NCBI GenBank assembly: GCA_003559585.1
Contig: PWKX01000018.1
Span: 1-5,944 of the forward strand
Reading direction: 5' to 3'
From: Mollicutes bacterium
GTDB taxonomy: Bacteria > Bacillota_I > Bacilli_A > Izemoplasmatales > Izemoplasmataceae
Length of the DNA stretch: 5,944 bases
The number at the start of each line of letters is the position of its first letter. The stretch's first letter is position 1. Of this stretch, positions 1 to 5,110 are shown in pieces. The position numbers and the translations under genes are program-made. The notes under the pieces were generated by a model. It saw only the letters and a list, made by a program, of their open reading frames with translations, did not search any database and was not told the origin of the DNA.

Positions 1-158
1 ATAAATCCATATTCTAATACATCCTCAACCTTCTTGAATGTCTCTCTCGCAGTTACTACCATGCGAGTGAGTTCCTTTGGTTCAAGAGGCTCAAACTCAG
101 CATTTGAGTTGTACCTAACGCATAGAACTCCATCGATAATTTTTTCTTCATAATACAT
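1..158 (-). CDS. Small phage protein of unknown function, C-terminus cut by window edge
   Basis: An ATG at 158-156 opens a frame with no stop to the left edge, giving the first 52 residues (beginning MYYEEKIIDGVLCVRYNS). The start is well supported: AAGGAGG lies at 165-171 with six bases before the ATG. The visible part has a short beta-rich N-terminus (roughly residues 1-22), then an acidic and proline-containing stretch (EFEPLEPKELTRM) leading into a likely helix. Small proteins with this kind of opening, a short 'EKIIDGVLxxR' strand pair followed by a 'xPLxxxxLTxxV' helix, are common in Firmicutes phage early regions, but no function is known to me. It is the last visible gene of the operon, 18 nt after the MazG-like gene. 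I recognise no domain and assign no role. Confidence 0.72.
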   Translation of the reverse strand, partial: MYYEEKIIDGVLCVRYNSNAEFEPLEPKELTRMVVTARETFKKVEDVLEYGF

Positions 159-164
159 CCTCTG

Positions 165-171
165 CCTCCTT
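165..171 (-). promoter_or_regulatory. Ribosome binding site AAGGAGG
   Basis: A perfect Shine-Dalgarno sequence on the minus strand, six bases before the ATG at 158. It lies in the 18-nt gap after the stop of the MazG-like gene and shows that the edge-truncated frame is a real gene. Confidence 0.8.
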
Positions 172-176
172 GATTT

Positions 177-443
177 TCACTCCCTCCCCCTGTTCTTTGC
201 CCGGTACTTCACTCGGTCCGCGATCATCATGCAGTAGTTAGCTATGTCCGCACACTCCATGGCTATATCCTCTCCTGACCCTTCGAGCAGGATCTCATCC
301 TCCAGCTCTTCCATCTCGGCCATCATGAGGTCCTTGAGCACCAGGAGGTTCGTGCCTTCCCAGCAGCGCTTGTGGCCGTTCTCCTCAAGCTTCCGCTCCA
401 TGTCCTTTGCAAACAACCGAATAGACTTTCTCACCTTTTCCAT
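177..443 (-). CDS. MazG-like nucleotide pyrophosphohydrolase (dNTP-PPase)
   Basis: An 88-residue, almost wholly helical protein of the all-alpha NTP pyrophosphohydrolase (MazG-like) type. Such enzymes hydrolyse (d)NTPs to the monophosphate and pyrophosphate. The family signature EExxE...ExxD is visible as E45-E46 in MEELEDE and E63-C-A-D66, 16 residues apart, followed by N69. The Trp-28 region and the ending ADIANYCMMIADRV match the short phage versions of the family, which carry a 'EEAADVANFAMMIAD'-like helix. These are usually about 80-120 residues, so this one looks complete. The start is uncertain. ATG 443 has GGAGGT at 447-452, but ATG 473 (ten residues longer) also has AAGGAG four bases upstream. 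I prefer 443 because the extra residues are mostly the translated binding site (Gly-Gly-Gly). It overlaps the preceding HTH gene by 13 nt. The substrate cannot be read from sequence; dATP or dGTP is plausible. Confidence 0.8.
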   Translation of the reverse strand: MEKVRKSIRLFAKDMERKLEENGHKRCWEGTNLLVLKDLMMAEMEELEDEILLEGSGEDIAMECADIANYCMMIADRVKYRAKNRGRE

Positions 444-625
444 TGTACCTCCACCATCTCGTCGATCCACCATTCGACTCCTTCGTGCCTGATCGGCAGC
501 TCTTTTTCCACCAGCCGCCGGATCACCGACCTGTCGATGCCAAAGTGCCTGGATGCTTCGCTGACCGACGGAAACTTAAGCACCCTGCACGAACTTATTG
601 CTATGATCTCAGTTCCTTGGCGCAT
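431..625 (-). CDS. Small helix-turn-helix protein (NUMOD1-like DNA-binding motif)
   Basis: A 64-residue protein. Residues about 14-41 read RVLKFPSVSEASRHFGIDRS followed by VIRRLVE, which is the pattern of the short DNA-binding repeat seen as NUMOD1 and related HTH motifs: a beta strand (VLKFPS), helix 1 (SEASRHF), a turn at Gly29-Ile30-Asp31, and the recognition helix (SVIRRLVE). NUMOD1 is best known as the DNA-binding tail of phage homing endonucleases, but here there is no nuclease domain, and the protein ends soon after with a Trp-rich strand (VEWWIDEMVEVQW). Free-standing versions of this size occur in phage early operons with no assigned role. ATG 625 has AAGGAGA five bases upstream, and the gene begins 9 nt after the SSB-like gene stops. 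It probably binds DNA, either as a small regulator or as an accessory replication factor. The HTH call is fairly firm; the role is not known. Confidence 0.75.
   Translation of the reverse strand: MRQGTEIIAISSCRVLKFPSVSEASRHFGIDRSVIRRLVEKELPIRHEGVEWWIDEMVEVQWKR
447..452 (-). promoter_or_regulatory. Ribosome binding site GGAGGT for the MazG-like gene
   Basis: GGAGGT lies three bases before ATG 443 (four bases if only GGAGG pairs). It is inside the end of the preceding HTH gene. The short spacing leaves room for the competing ATG at 473, which has AAGGAG at 478-483. Confidence 0.55.
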
Positions 626-634
626 TCAGTCTCC

Positions 635-907
635 TTAGAATGGGATGTCGTCAGTGAAGTCCTGCTGCTCTGGCTCTGGTGCAGGCTTTTGCTCGGGTTT
701 CCATGTGTCGACGGTCACGGTATGCGTGTTTCCCCGGTCATCCGGCTGTTTCATCTTGCTGACGTTCAAATTGGCGTACGTTTTGCCATTTCTCGCCTGC
801 TGCTGGTGTTCTTCCGGTATTTCACTCAAGCACAAGTTCAGCTTCATGAATTTTCCGTACTTGCCCTCGATGACTTTTCCTTTTCCGCAATAGAGTTTTT
901 CACTCAT
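635..907 (-). CDS. Small SSB-like protein with acidic DDIPF tip
   Basis: A 90-residue protein whose last eight residues, DFTDDIPF, match the C-terminal tip of bacterial SSB (consensus DDDIPF). That tip is the peptide with which SSB recruits partners such as helicases, primase and recombination proteins. Before it is a Pro/Gln/Glu-rich linker (about 70-82), also typical of SSB. The body (4-69) alternates likely beta strands (KLYCGKGKVIEG, GKFMKLNLCLSEI, KTYANLNVSKMK, THTVTVDTW), compatible with a small OB fold. It is far shorter than a normal SSB (about 110-180 residues), and I cannot point to the usual SSB N-terminal motifs. It overlaps the DnaC-like gene by 4 nt (ATGA) and has GGAGG upstream, so it is coupled to the helicase loader. 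I infer a diverged single-strand DNA-binding protein of the replication module. A non-binding adaptor using the same tip is the alternative. Confidence 0.72.
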   Translation of the reverse strand: MSEKLYCGKGKVIEGKYGKFMKLNLCLSEIPEEHQQQARNGKTYANLNVSKMKQPDDRGNTHTVTVDTWKPEQKPAPEPEQQDFTDDIPF

Positions 908-1527
908 GATCTCCTCCAGTTCTTTCCGTCCATGTGAATCAACTTTCCATCTTCAATAATTCGGTCGAATGAGCTGATGCCGATTACCTCAATCAGTTCT
1001 TCTTTCCCGCTGTTGGTTATCAGCACGGTCGGAAGCATTTCGTTGTATCGGTGATTGATGAGCCGGTACAAGGCAATGAACTCAGTCTGTGATCCGTATC
1101 GCTTGTCGATCTCGTCGATGACCAAGTACGGGCAGGAGTAGTAGGGTTTGTAGTCCTGCCTGCCTGTTGAAAATTCCTGCTTCACCAGTGCAAAGAAATC
1201 TGCTGCCAGGATATACCGGGCATCGTTTCCCTGCTCGATCTGATGTCGTACGGCAGCATAGGCAAGATGCGTTTTCCCTGTTCCGTTGGGTCCGTAGAGA
1301 ATAGATGATCCGCCCGCTTCCATGTGATCGATTATGCTGGGCTTGTCTGTGACGAAGCTCTCAAAGGTGCAGGACTTATAGCGTGGGGGGATAAATCTGA
1401 TTCTCTCATCTGCAAGCTGCTGCTGCTGGCGTCGCTCGATCTCGATGACCTTCTGCTCGTAATCTTCAACCTCAGCATCCCTAGGGATAATAGTTGCAAG
1501 CAAGTCTGCCGGTTTTTTATATTTCAT
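904..1527 (-). CDS. DnaC/IstB-type AAA+ ATPase, replicative helicase loader
   Basis: A 207-residue ATPase of the DnaC/DnaI/IstB class, which loads the hexameric replicative helicase onto origin DNA. Walker A is GPNGTGKT (79-86), Walker B is LVIDEID (135-141), sensor 1 is the TN at 171-172, and SSFDRI places the likely arginine finger (box VII) at R189. The N-terminal 50 residues are charged and helical with a Gln run (34-37). They would be the helicase-binding part; E. coli DnaC and B. subtilis DnaI also carry such an N-terminal extension. I see no zinc-binding cysteine cluster of the DnaI type. Length is a little under that of DnaC (about 245). ATG 1527 lies inside the end of the initiator gene (11-nt overlap) with GGAGGGAG just upstream. 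The neighbourhood, initiator before and SSB-like protein after, supports helicase loading rather than a transposon IstB role. Confidence 0.9.
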   Translation of the reverse strand: MKYKKPADLLATIIPRDAEVEDYEQKVIEIERRQQQQLADERIRFIPPRYKSCTFESFVTDKPSIIDHMEAGGSSILYGPNGTGKTHLAYAAVRHQIEQGNDARYILAADFFALVKQEFSTGRQDYKPYYSCPYLVIDEIDKRYGSQTEFIALYRLINHRYNEMLPTVLITNSGKEELIEVIGISSFDRIIEDGKLIHMDGKNWRRS

Positions 1528-2335
1528 CTACTCCCTCCATGTCAGCTTCCCAGCTGTTAATGTCGGACTTCATGCCGGTCTTCGATTTACGGTCGAACTG
1601 CTTTGAGTTTTTCTTCCACGTACGCACCGCTGCCTTCCAGTCCTTCATCTTGACTTTCCCTGCCATCCAACCCCGCTGTTCGTAGTAGTCGATGAAGGCA
1701 TCTGGGTCCATCTGGTCGTAGCCGACGCTGACCGCGTACTTCATCAACTCGTCTTTGGTTGGAGGAATGAACTTCTTTGAAGGATTTTTGGGAGCGGGGG
1801 GTGATTTATCACCCTCTCTCTCTTTACTAAATTCAGAATCAGAATCAGAATCAAGATCAGAATCAGAATCAAGATCTTTTTCTTTTTTATAAAAGGAAGT
1901 ATCAGGGGGTATAGATAGGTCATTGATACCCCTCGATAGGGTATCGATAGGGTATCGATAGGGTATATCATCTGAAACTATAGTATTTAATACCCTATCT
2001 GGTACTTCTCTGATAAGGATTGCCCTTAATCCCTTATGTACCTTTTCAGACTTATCCCATAGTTGATGTTTTGGCCAGTTCACCATGATAATATGCTGAT
2101 GGCGGTAATATACTTTTTTCTGTTCTTCGAACTTTCTCAAAATTATTTCTAGTTCTTCTTTCTTAAATCCTGACTCAAGCGCCATCTTGCGTATAGATAC
2201 TTTGTAAATCCCAGCTATGTTTGTATGCTCATTTGTAAGCAAATAAAAATAGAACAACTTTTCAGCATGTGTCAAATCCTCAACAAACCAATCGTCATCC
2301 CATATTGCAGTAGAGATATATCGCTGTTTTGCCAT
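1517..2335 (-). CDS. Phage replication initiator (DnaD-like / replisome organizer)
   Basis: A 272-residue protein in three parts. Residues 1-110 (MAKQRYISTAIWDDDWF, then LTHAEKLFYFYLLTNEHTNI and AGIYKVSIRKMALESG) form a winged-helix DNA-binding domain of the type found at the start of DnaD-like phage replication proteins. Residues 115-192 are a low-complexity linker containing an Asp/Ser repeat (154-169) and a Pro/Lys stretch. Residues 193-243 (DELMKYAVSVGYDQMDPDAF, YYEQRGWMAGKVKMKDWKAAVRTW) are the small C-terminal helical module common to these initiators, probably used for protein contacts. The expected job is origin binding, unwinding and handing over to the loader encoded next. It starts 1 nt after the RuvC-like gene stops, with AGGGAG upstream. 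The linker DNA carries iteron-like repeats. The N-terminal half is clearly AT-richer than the C-terminal half and the neighbours. Confidence 0.88.
   Translation of the reverse strand: MAKQRYISTAIWDDDWFVEDLTHAEKLFYFYLLTNEHTNIAGIYKVSIRKMALESGFKKEELEIILRKFEEQKKVYYRHQHIIMVNWPKHQLWDKSEKVHKGLRAILIREVPDRVLNTIVSDDIPYRYPIDTLSRGINDLSIPPDTSFYKKEKDLDSDSDLDSDSDSEFSKEREGDKSPPAPKNPSKKFIPPTKDELMKYAVSVGYDQMDPDAFIDYYEQRGWMAGKVKMKDWKAAVRTWKKNSKQFDRKSKTGMKSDINSWEADMEGVDEI
1835..1876. repeat. Hexamer repeat array (7 units) encoding an Asp/Ser linker
   Basis: Seven consecutive 6-bp units on the plus strand, agaatc x3, aagatc, agaatc x2, aagatc. This is also an 18-bp unit repeated twice (1841-1858 and 1859-1876). 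Read on the minus strand in the initiator frame it gives alternating Asp-Ser and Asp-Leu pairs (residues about 154-167 of the initiator). Being multiples of 6, unit gains or losses would keep the frame and only change linker length. Confidence 0.9.
1905..1999. other. Candidate phage replication origin inside the initiator gene
   Basis: This segment holds the three 11-bp iteron-like repeats (1934-1966). A near-identical inverted copy, ATACCCTATC, lies at 1990-1999 (10 of 11 bases counting the next base). Two overlapping 7-bp inverted repeats are also present: GGGGTAT 1906-1912 with ATACCCC 1926-1932, and GATACCC 1925-1931 with GGGTATC 1939-1945. Between direct and inverted copies is a 23-nt AT-rich stretch that could be an unwinding element. 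Many phages (lambda O; lactococcal and Bacillus phage initiators) carry the origin as repeats within the initiator gene. The placement here, in the disordered linker just before the helicase-loader gene, fits that plan. The repeats are seen directly; the origin role is inferred. Confidence 0.6.
1934..1966. repeat. Three tandem 11-bp direct repeats (iteron-like)
   Basis: The unit CGATAGGGTAT occurs three times without a mismatch and without spacers, at 1934-1944, 1945-1955 and 1956-1966. One unit is about one helical turn, so proteins bound to each would sit on the same face. The unit is not a multiple of three, so the same DNA is translated in three registers (IPYR, YPID, TLS) in the initiator linker, which argues for selection on DNA rather than protein. 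Confidence 0.9.
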
Positions 2336-2336
2336 T

Positions 2337-2825
2337 TCATCTCCCTTCTCTTCTCGCCCACTCAGCCATCAGCAAACCGTCTGCATCCCCATGCTTGCGG
2401 ATCTCCTCCTCGAACTGAGGAAACAGCCGGATCCCGATGTCCCTGGAGGCGTATTTCAATTCCTTCCCCTTGCATCCCTGGGGGAGCAGCGCCTTCTGCC
2501 ATTGCTTGGAGTCTACGTACTCATAGGGAATCTGAAGGGATTCGAGGATTGTCAGGGTTGCCTCTAAGCATCTGATTGCGGACATCGTTGCCTTGAACAT
2601 CTGCGGATTGACCAGGGGTCGTTCCAGAATTACCAGGCAATCATCTAAGATAGACTCCAACAGCAGGAGTCTCTGCATCTCAAGGACATCTACCCGGCTG
2701 ATCATCTGCTTTTTCTTCGTGTAGGACTGCTCTTTTCTGACCGGGGTCAGGGCAAAGGTTGTCCCCCTGCCCACGACTCCGATAGATCCTGTCACGCCGT
2801 TGTCTATTCCGATGTAGGTTTTCAT
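2337..2825 (-). CDS. RuvC-like Holliday junction resolvase
   Basis: A 162-residue RNase H-fold nuclease of the RuvC type, expected to cut four-way junctions and other branched DNA made during recombination and replication. The fold signature is clear: MKTYIGIDNGVTGSIG with the first catalytic Asp at D8, LVILERP with E68, SKQWQKALLPQG (106-117), and GDADGLLMAEW with D147 and D149. This matches the four acidic residues of E. coli RuvC (D7, E66, D138, D141) in order and spacing. Length is close to the family's usual 160-175. I start at ATG 2825, which overlaps the preceding stop as ATGA; a GTG at 2831 would add two residues. The binding site is weak (GGATGAG), so translation probably depends on coupling to the gene before. 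It lies between the RecT and initiator modules. Confidence 0.87.
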   Translation of the reverse strand: MKTYIGIDNGVTGSIGVVGRGTTFALTPVRKEQSYTKKKQMISRVDVLEMQRLLLLESILDDCLVILERPLVNPQMFKATMSAIRCLEATLTILESLQIPYEYVDSKQWQKALLPQGCKGKELKYASRDIGIRLFPQFEEEIRKHGDADGLLMAEWARREGR

Positions 2826-3127
2826 AGACACTCATCCATCATCTTTTCCACTGCCGTGTCATAATCCCCTGGAACTTCTGCAACCATGCCCATGACCTGC
2901 TGATGGGTCACATGCCCGGTGTAGCACATCGCATCATCCAGCGCGATCCAGTCCTCTGCGTCACAGAAGCGGATGATGAACAGCGCCTCAGTGGGCTTGA
3001 GTACAAGCACAGGCTCTTCTGTCAGACCGCAAATCTGCTCTCGGTCATGACAATAGCCCATATGCCACTGCAGAGTGATGCTGTCGAGCTGGATGAATCG
3101 CCCTTTGTAAATTGCGGCTGCCTGCAT
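2822..3127 (-). CDS. Unknown acidic protein between recT and the RuvC-like gene
   Basis: A 101-residue acidic protein that I do not recognise. It opens with a likely beta hairpin (AAAIYKGRFIQLDSITLQW), then a Cys/His-containing part (CHDREQIC, residues 26-33, plus a few scattered Cys and His), then LVLKPTEALFIIRFCDAEDWIALDDAM and an acidic C-terminal helix (DYDTAVEKMMDECL). The cysteines and histidines are not spaced like a standard zinc finger. The start is set by GGAGGT at 3134-3139: ATG 3127 is six bases away, while the GTG at 3130 is only three. It overlaps the RecT stop by 1 nt (TGATG) and the RuvC-like start by 4 nt, so it is made in step with both. The position suggests an accessory of the recombination module, but nothing in the sequence proves that. 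Confidence 0.75.
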   Translation of the reverse strand: MQAAAIYKGRFIQLDSITLQWHMGYCHDREQICGLTEEPVLVLKPTEALFIIRFCDAEDWIALDDAMCYTGHVTHQQVMGMVAEVPGDYDTAVEKMMDECL

Positions 3128-3921
3128 CACTCCACCTCCTCGAACTCAGTGGTGAAAACCATCTGATCGTCGGTCACGTCAGCCCGGATGACAGCTCCGT
3201 CATGCGCAACCGCCTGGCTGACCTCTGCGGATTTCGGGGCATACTTGAGCAGGTCACGCAAAACTGTCTTTTTTGCCATCTCGTCGAACCAGTCTTTCCA
3301 TGGACTGTCCTTGCCTGATCTGTACGCCTGAGAAGTCTTTTTTGCATGAGCCTCAATCTTCTCCCTTGACCAGACCCTGAATGCAACACCGCCATCCACA
3401 GTCACATAGACCGCGTAGTATTTCACCGCATCGCCTTTTGGGTTGTCAGCCGGCACATGCTCTATGTGCGGATCTGTGCCGTATCTGCAGTTAAATTGAT
3501 CCTCTTGAAAAACCTCCATGGCATAGATGGTCTTGAACTGCCTGCTCCGGTAGCACAAATCAAGAATACCCTTGTAGCCGATCTGGAATTGCACTTGGTT
3601 TCCGTAGGGGATGAGATATGCCTGGCCCATAGGTGTGTTCGGTTCAAGCCCTAACTGTGCCGCCTGCATGAGCGAGCCCAGGAATGATTTCTGATCACAT
3701 GCCCCCAACTTCGGATTGGTAGATAAGGCAGTCAAGGCAGTCCTCACGAACCGCTCCACTCCGATCTGCTTCGGAAGGGCATTGCGGATCTGCGGCTCCA
3801 TCTGCTTGATTAGCCCCTTCATGGTTGAGGGCTTCTGTGCGCCAGTGCCGCCTCCTTTGGTTGGTGCTGTAGTGAGTTCGCCTTGTGTTTCTTCTGGTCT
3901 ATATCCGCCTGTGTTATTCAT
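3127..3921 (-). CDS. recT: RecT single-strand DNA annealing protein
   Basis: A 264-residue RecT-family recombinase. It binds single-stranded DNA left by a 5'-3' exonuclease and anneals it to a complementary strand. Family landmarks are MQAAQLGLEPNTPMGQAYL (85-103) with IPYGN, then QIGYKGILDLCYRS (113-126), the RVWSREKIEAHAK segment (182-194), and SPWKDWFDEMAKKTVLR (206-222), which is strongly conserved in RecT. The first 35 residues are Gly/Thr/Pro-rich and probably disordered. The C-terminus is acidic (EFEEVE). Length matches RecT of E. coli Rac (269). It overlaps the exonuclease gene by 4 nt (ATGA) with AGGAGAG upstream, so exonuclease and annealase are coupled, as in RecE/RecT and Red systems. 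Confidence 0.95.
   Translation of the reverse strand: MNNTGGYRPEETQGELTTAPTKGGGTGAQKPSTMKGLIKQMEPQIRNALPKQIGVERFVRTALTALSTNPKLGACDQKSFLGSLMQAAQLGLEPNTPMGQAYLIPYGNQVQFQIGYKGILDLCYRSRQFKTIYAMEVFQEDQFNCRYGTDPHIEHVPADNPKGDAVKYYAVYVTVDGGVAFRVWSREKIEAHAKKTSQAYRSGKDSPWKDWFDEMAKKTVLRDLLKYAPKSAEVSQAVAHDGAVIRADVTDDQMVFTTEFEEVE
3134..3139 (-). promoter_or_regulatory. Ribosome binding site GGAGGT deciding the start at 3127
   Basis: GGAGGT within the last codons of recT, six bases before ATG 3127 and only three before GTG 3130. The spacing favours the ATG as start of the unknown acidic protein. Confidence 0.7.
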
Positions 3922-4889
3922 TTCTTCTCTCCTATCGCATAGAGCCTGAGCCCCATGTCGGTCTTTCGCTTCTCAGTGTATCGTGTGTAGATGTCCGGGT
4001 GTTCTTTCTGAAAGGACTTCTTATCGAAGTACTCGCGATCGCTCTGCAGGTGAAGTACCTTATGGGAAGGGGTAAGCAAAGTCTTTGCATCCCCCATGAG
4101 ATACAGCAGCTGTGTTTTCAGCTTGGTTTTCTGCGCCTCCAAATACTTCAGCTGCTCGTTAACCTGTGCATATTCGTCGGCAATTAGACTGTCGTCCTCG
4201 ATGAATTTGTCAGGGTCCACATCTCCAAGGCAGAGCGCTTCTGCCTCTGCCTCGATGCCGATCGGTGCGGGCATTTCTCCATCCTGGATCATTTCCCACA
4301 ACAGGCGCTCGCTCTCGATGATCTCGTCGGCGAACTTAGGATCATATTCCTGCACATGCCAGATCAGCTTTTTCCCGACCAGGCAGACCACATAAGATCG
4401 CTGGATTCCTGTAACTGTCGCGTAATGCTGAACTTGTGCCTGATAGTATGCAGGAATGTCTTCTTTCCATTCCTTGACGGCGAAGGATCCGGCGGTCTTG
4501 ATTTCAAGGAGGTATCGCCACCCATCCACTTCCACGATGCCGTCAATGTTCGCCAACATCCAGGGATACTTTTTGGACTGCATCACCCACGGAAAGGGAT
4601 AGGCTATGACTGGTACTCCCAGCTCAGCCCCTAACTTCCGCGCAAACCAATCCCTTATGAACGGTTCTGCCTCCCTCCCGAACTCCATATCCTCATTGTC
4701 CTCGACTTCCGGCAGCATGCCTTTTTTCCGCAGGTAGACAGTCAGCGGAGATCCCCACTTTGAAAGCCCAACCACTGCGCCGGCTTCACTTCCGCCCATG
4801 CCCTTCATCCTCAACTCAAGCCACTGCTCTCTTGTCATCTCATCTGACCTGCCAAGCACGTTGACAGGAAGATTTTTTACATCTATCAT
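3918..4889 (-). CDS. YqaJ/lambda-exonuclease family recombination nuclease
   Basis: A 323-residue nuclease of the YqaJ (lambda exonuclease, PD-(D/E)XK) family, expected to resect 5' ends of double-stranded DNA so RecT can load. The domain covers about residues 15-210: QWLELRMKGMGGSEAGAVVG (22-41) with the family GGS-x-AG motif, FGREAEP (70-76) with E73/E75, the catalytic Asp in ANIDGIVE (D116), E129-x-K131 in LLEIKTA, and YYQAQVQHY (148-156). All parts of the active site are present. Residues about 236-267 form a likely coiled coil (DEYAQVNEQLKYLEAQKTKL), followed by a C-terminal extension of basic and aromatic residues. This tail is common in Firmicutes phage versions, which run about 310-330 residues. 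The start overlaps the preceding stop as ATGA and has AAGGTGG four bases upstream. Confidence 0.94.
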   Translation of the reverse strand: MIDVKNLPVNVLGRSDEMTREQWLELRMKGMGGSEAGAVVGLSKWGSPLTVYLRKKGMLPEVEDNEDMEFGREAEPFIRDWFARKLGAELGVPVIAYPFPWVMQSKKYPWMLANIDGIVEVDGWRYLLEIKTAGSFAVKEWKEDIPAYYQAQVQHYATVTGIQRSYVVCLVGKKLIWHVQEYDPKFADEIIESERLLWEMIQDGEMPAPIGIEAEAEALCLGDVDPDKFIEDDSLIADEYAQVNEQLKYLEAQKTKLKTQLLYLMGDAKTLLTPSHKVLHLQSDREYFDKKSFQKEHPDIYTRYTEKRKTDMGLRLYAIGEKK

Positions 4890-5110
4890 AGAACCACCTT
4901 TTTATATGTAGACCGTTTTCTGCTGGTACAGACAAATCCAAGATTCCTTTTTTCCCGAAGGTATCTCAGGACTGTATCGTGAAACGGTCTCTTTTCTTGC
5001 CCTGTCGTTAACCGGATCCGGCTGATGACTTCCTTCCGCAATTCATGGCTGCTGAACTCTCTTCCCTGGGGCATCGCCTCCAGGACTTCGTATGTGGTCT
5101 TTCGGATCAT
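4886..5110 (-). CDS. Small winged-helix-like protein upstream of the recombination genes
   Basis: A 74-residue basic protein. The order of predicted elements suggests a winged helix: helix 1 (KTTYEVLEAMPQG), helix 2 (SSHELRKEVISRIR), helix 3 (FHDTVLRYLREKRNLG), then a beta wing (FVCTSRKRSTYKKVVL) with many Lys/Arg. Small proteins of this shape, 'DTVLRYLRExR...xRKxSxYxxV', are frequent in Clostridia phage early operons just before exonuclease/RecT pairs, and are left unnamed. ATG 5110 has GAGGAGG upstream and overlaps the preceding stop by 4 nt (ATGA); its own end overlaps the nuclease start by 4 nt. DNA binding is inferred from shape and charge only. It could be a regulator or an accessory DNA-end factor. 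Confidence 0.7.
   Translation of the reverse strand: MIRKTTYEVLEAMPQGREFSSHELRKEVISRIRLTTGQEKRPFHDTVLRYLREKRNLGFVCTSRKRSTYKKVVL

Noticed and set aside
443..937. Plus-strand open frame of 164 codons antisense to the SSB-like and HTH genes
   Set aside because: It lies opposite three genes that each have a strong ribosome binding site and recognisable motifs. Its own product is rich in Cys, Phe and Leu without any domain, as expected for an antisense shadow.
904..1527. IstB transposition helper of an IS21-type element
   Set aside because: The ATPase resembles IstB, but there is no istA transposase or terminal inverted repeat, and it is translationally coupled to a phage replication initiator.
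1906..1945. The 7-bp inverted repeats read as a transcription terminator
   Set aside because: Arms are short, the two hairpins exclude each other, there is no T run on either strand directly after them, and they sit in the middle of a coding gene inside a continuous operon.
1934..1966. CRISPR array
   Set aside because: The repeats are 11 bp, adjoining and without spacers, which is unlike any CRISPR array.
1744..1971. Second minus-strand frame through the repeat array, with a long Ile-Leu run
   Set aside because: The Ile-Leu repeat is just the hexamer array read in another frame. The initiator frame is supported by domains on both sides.
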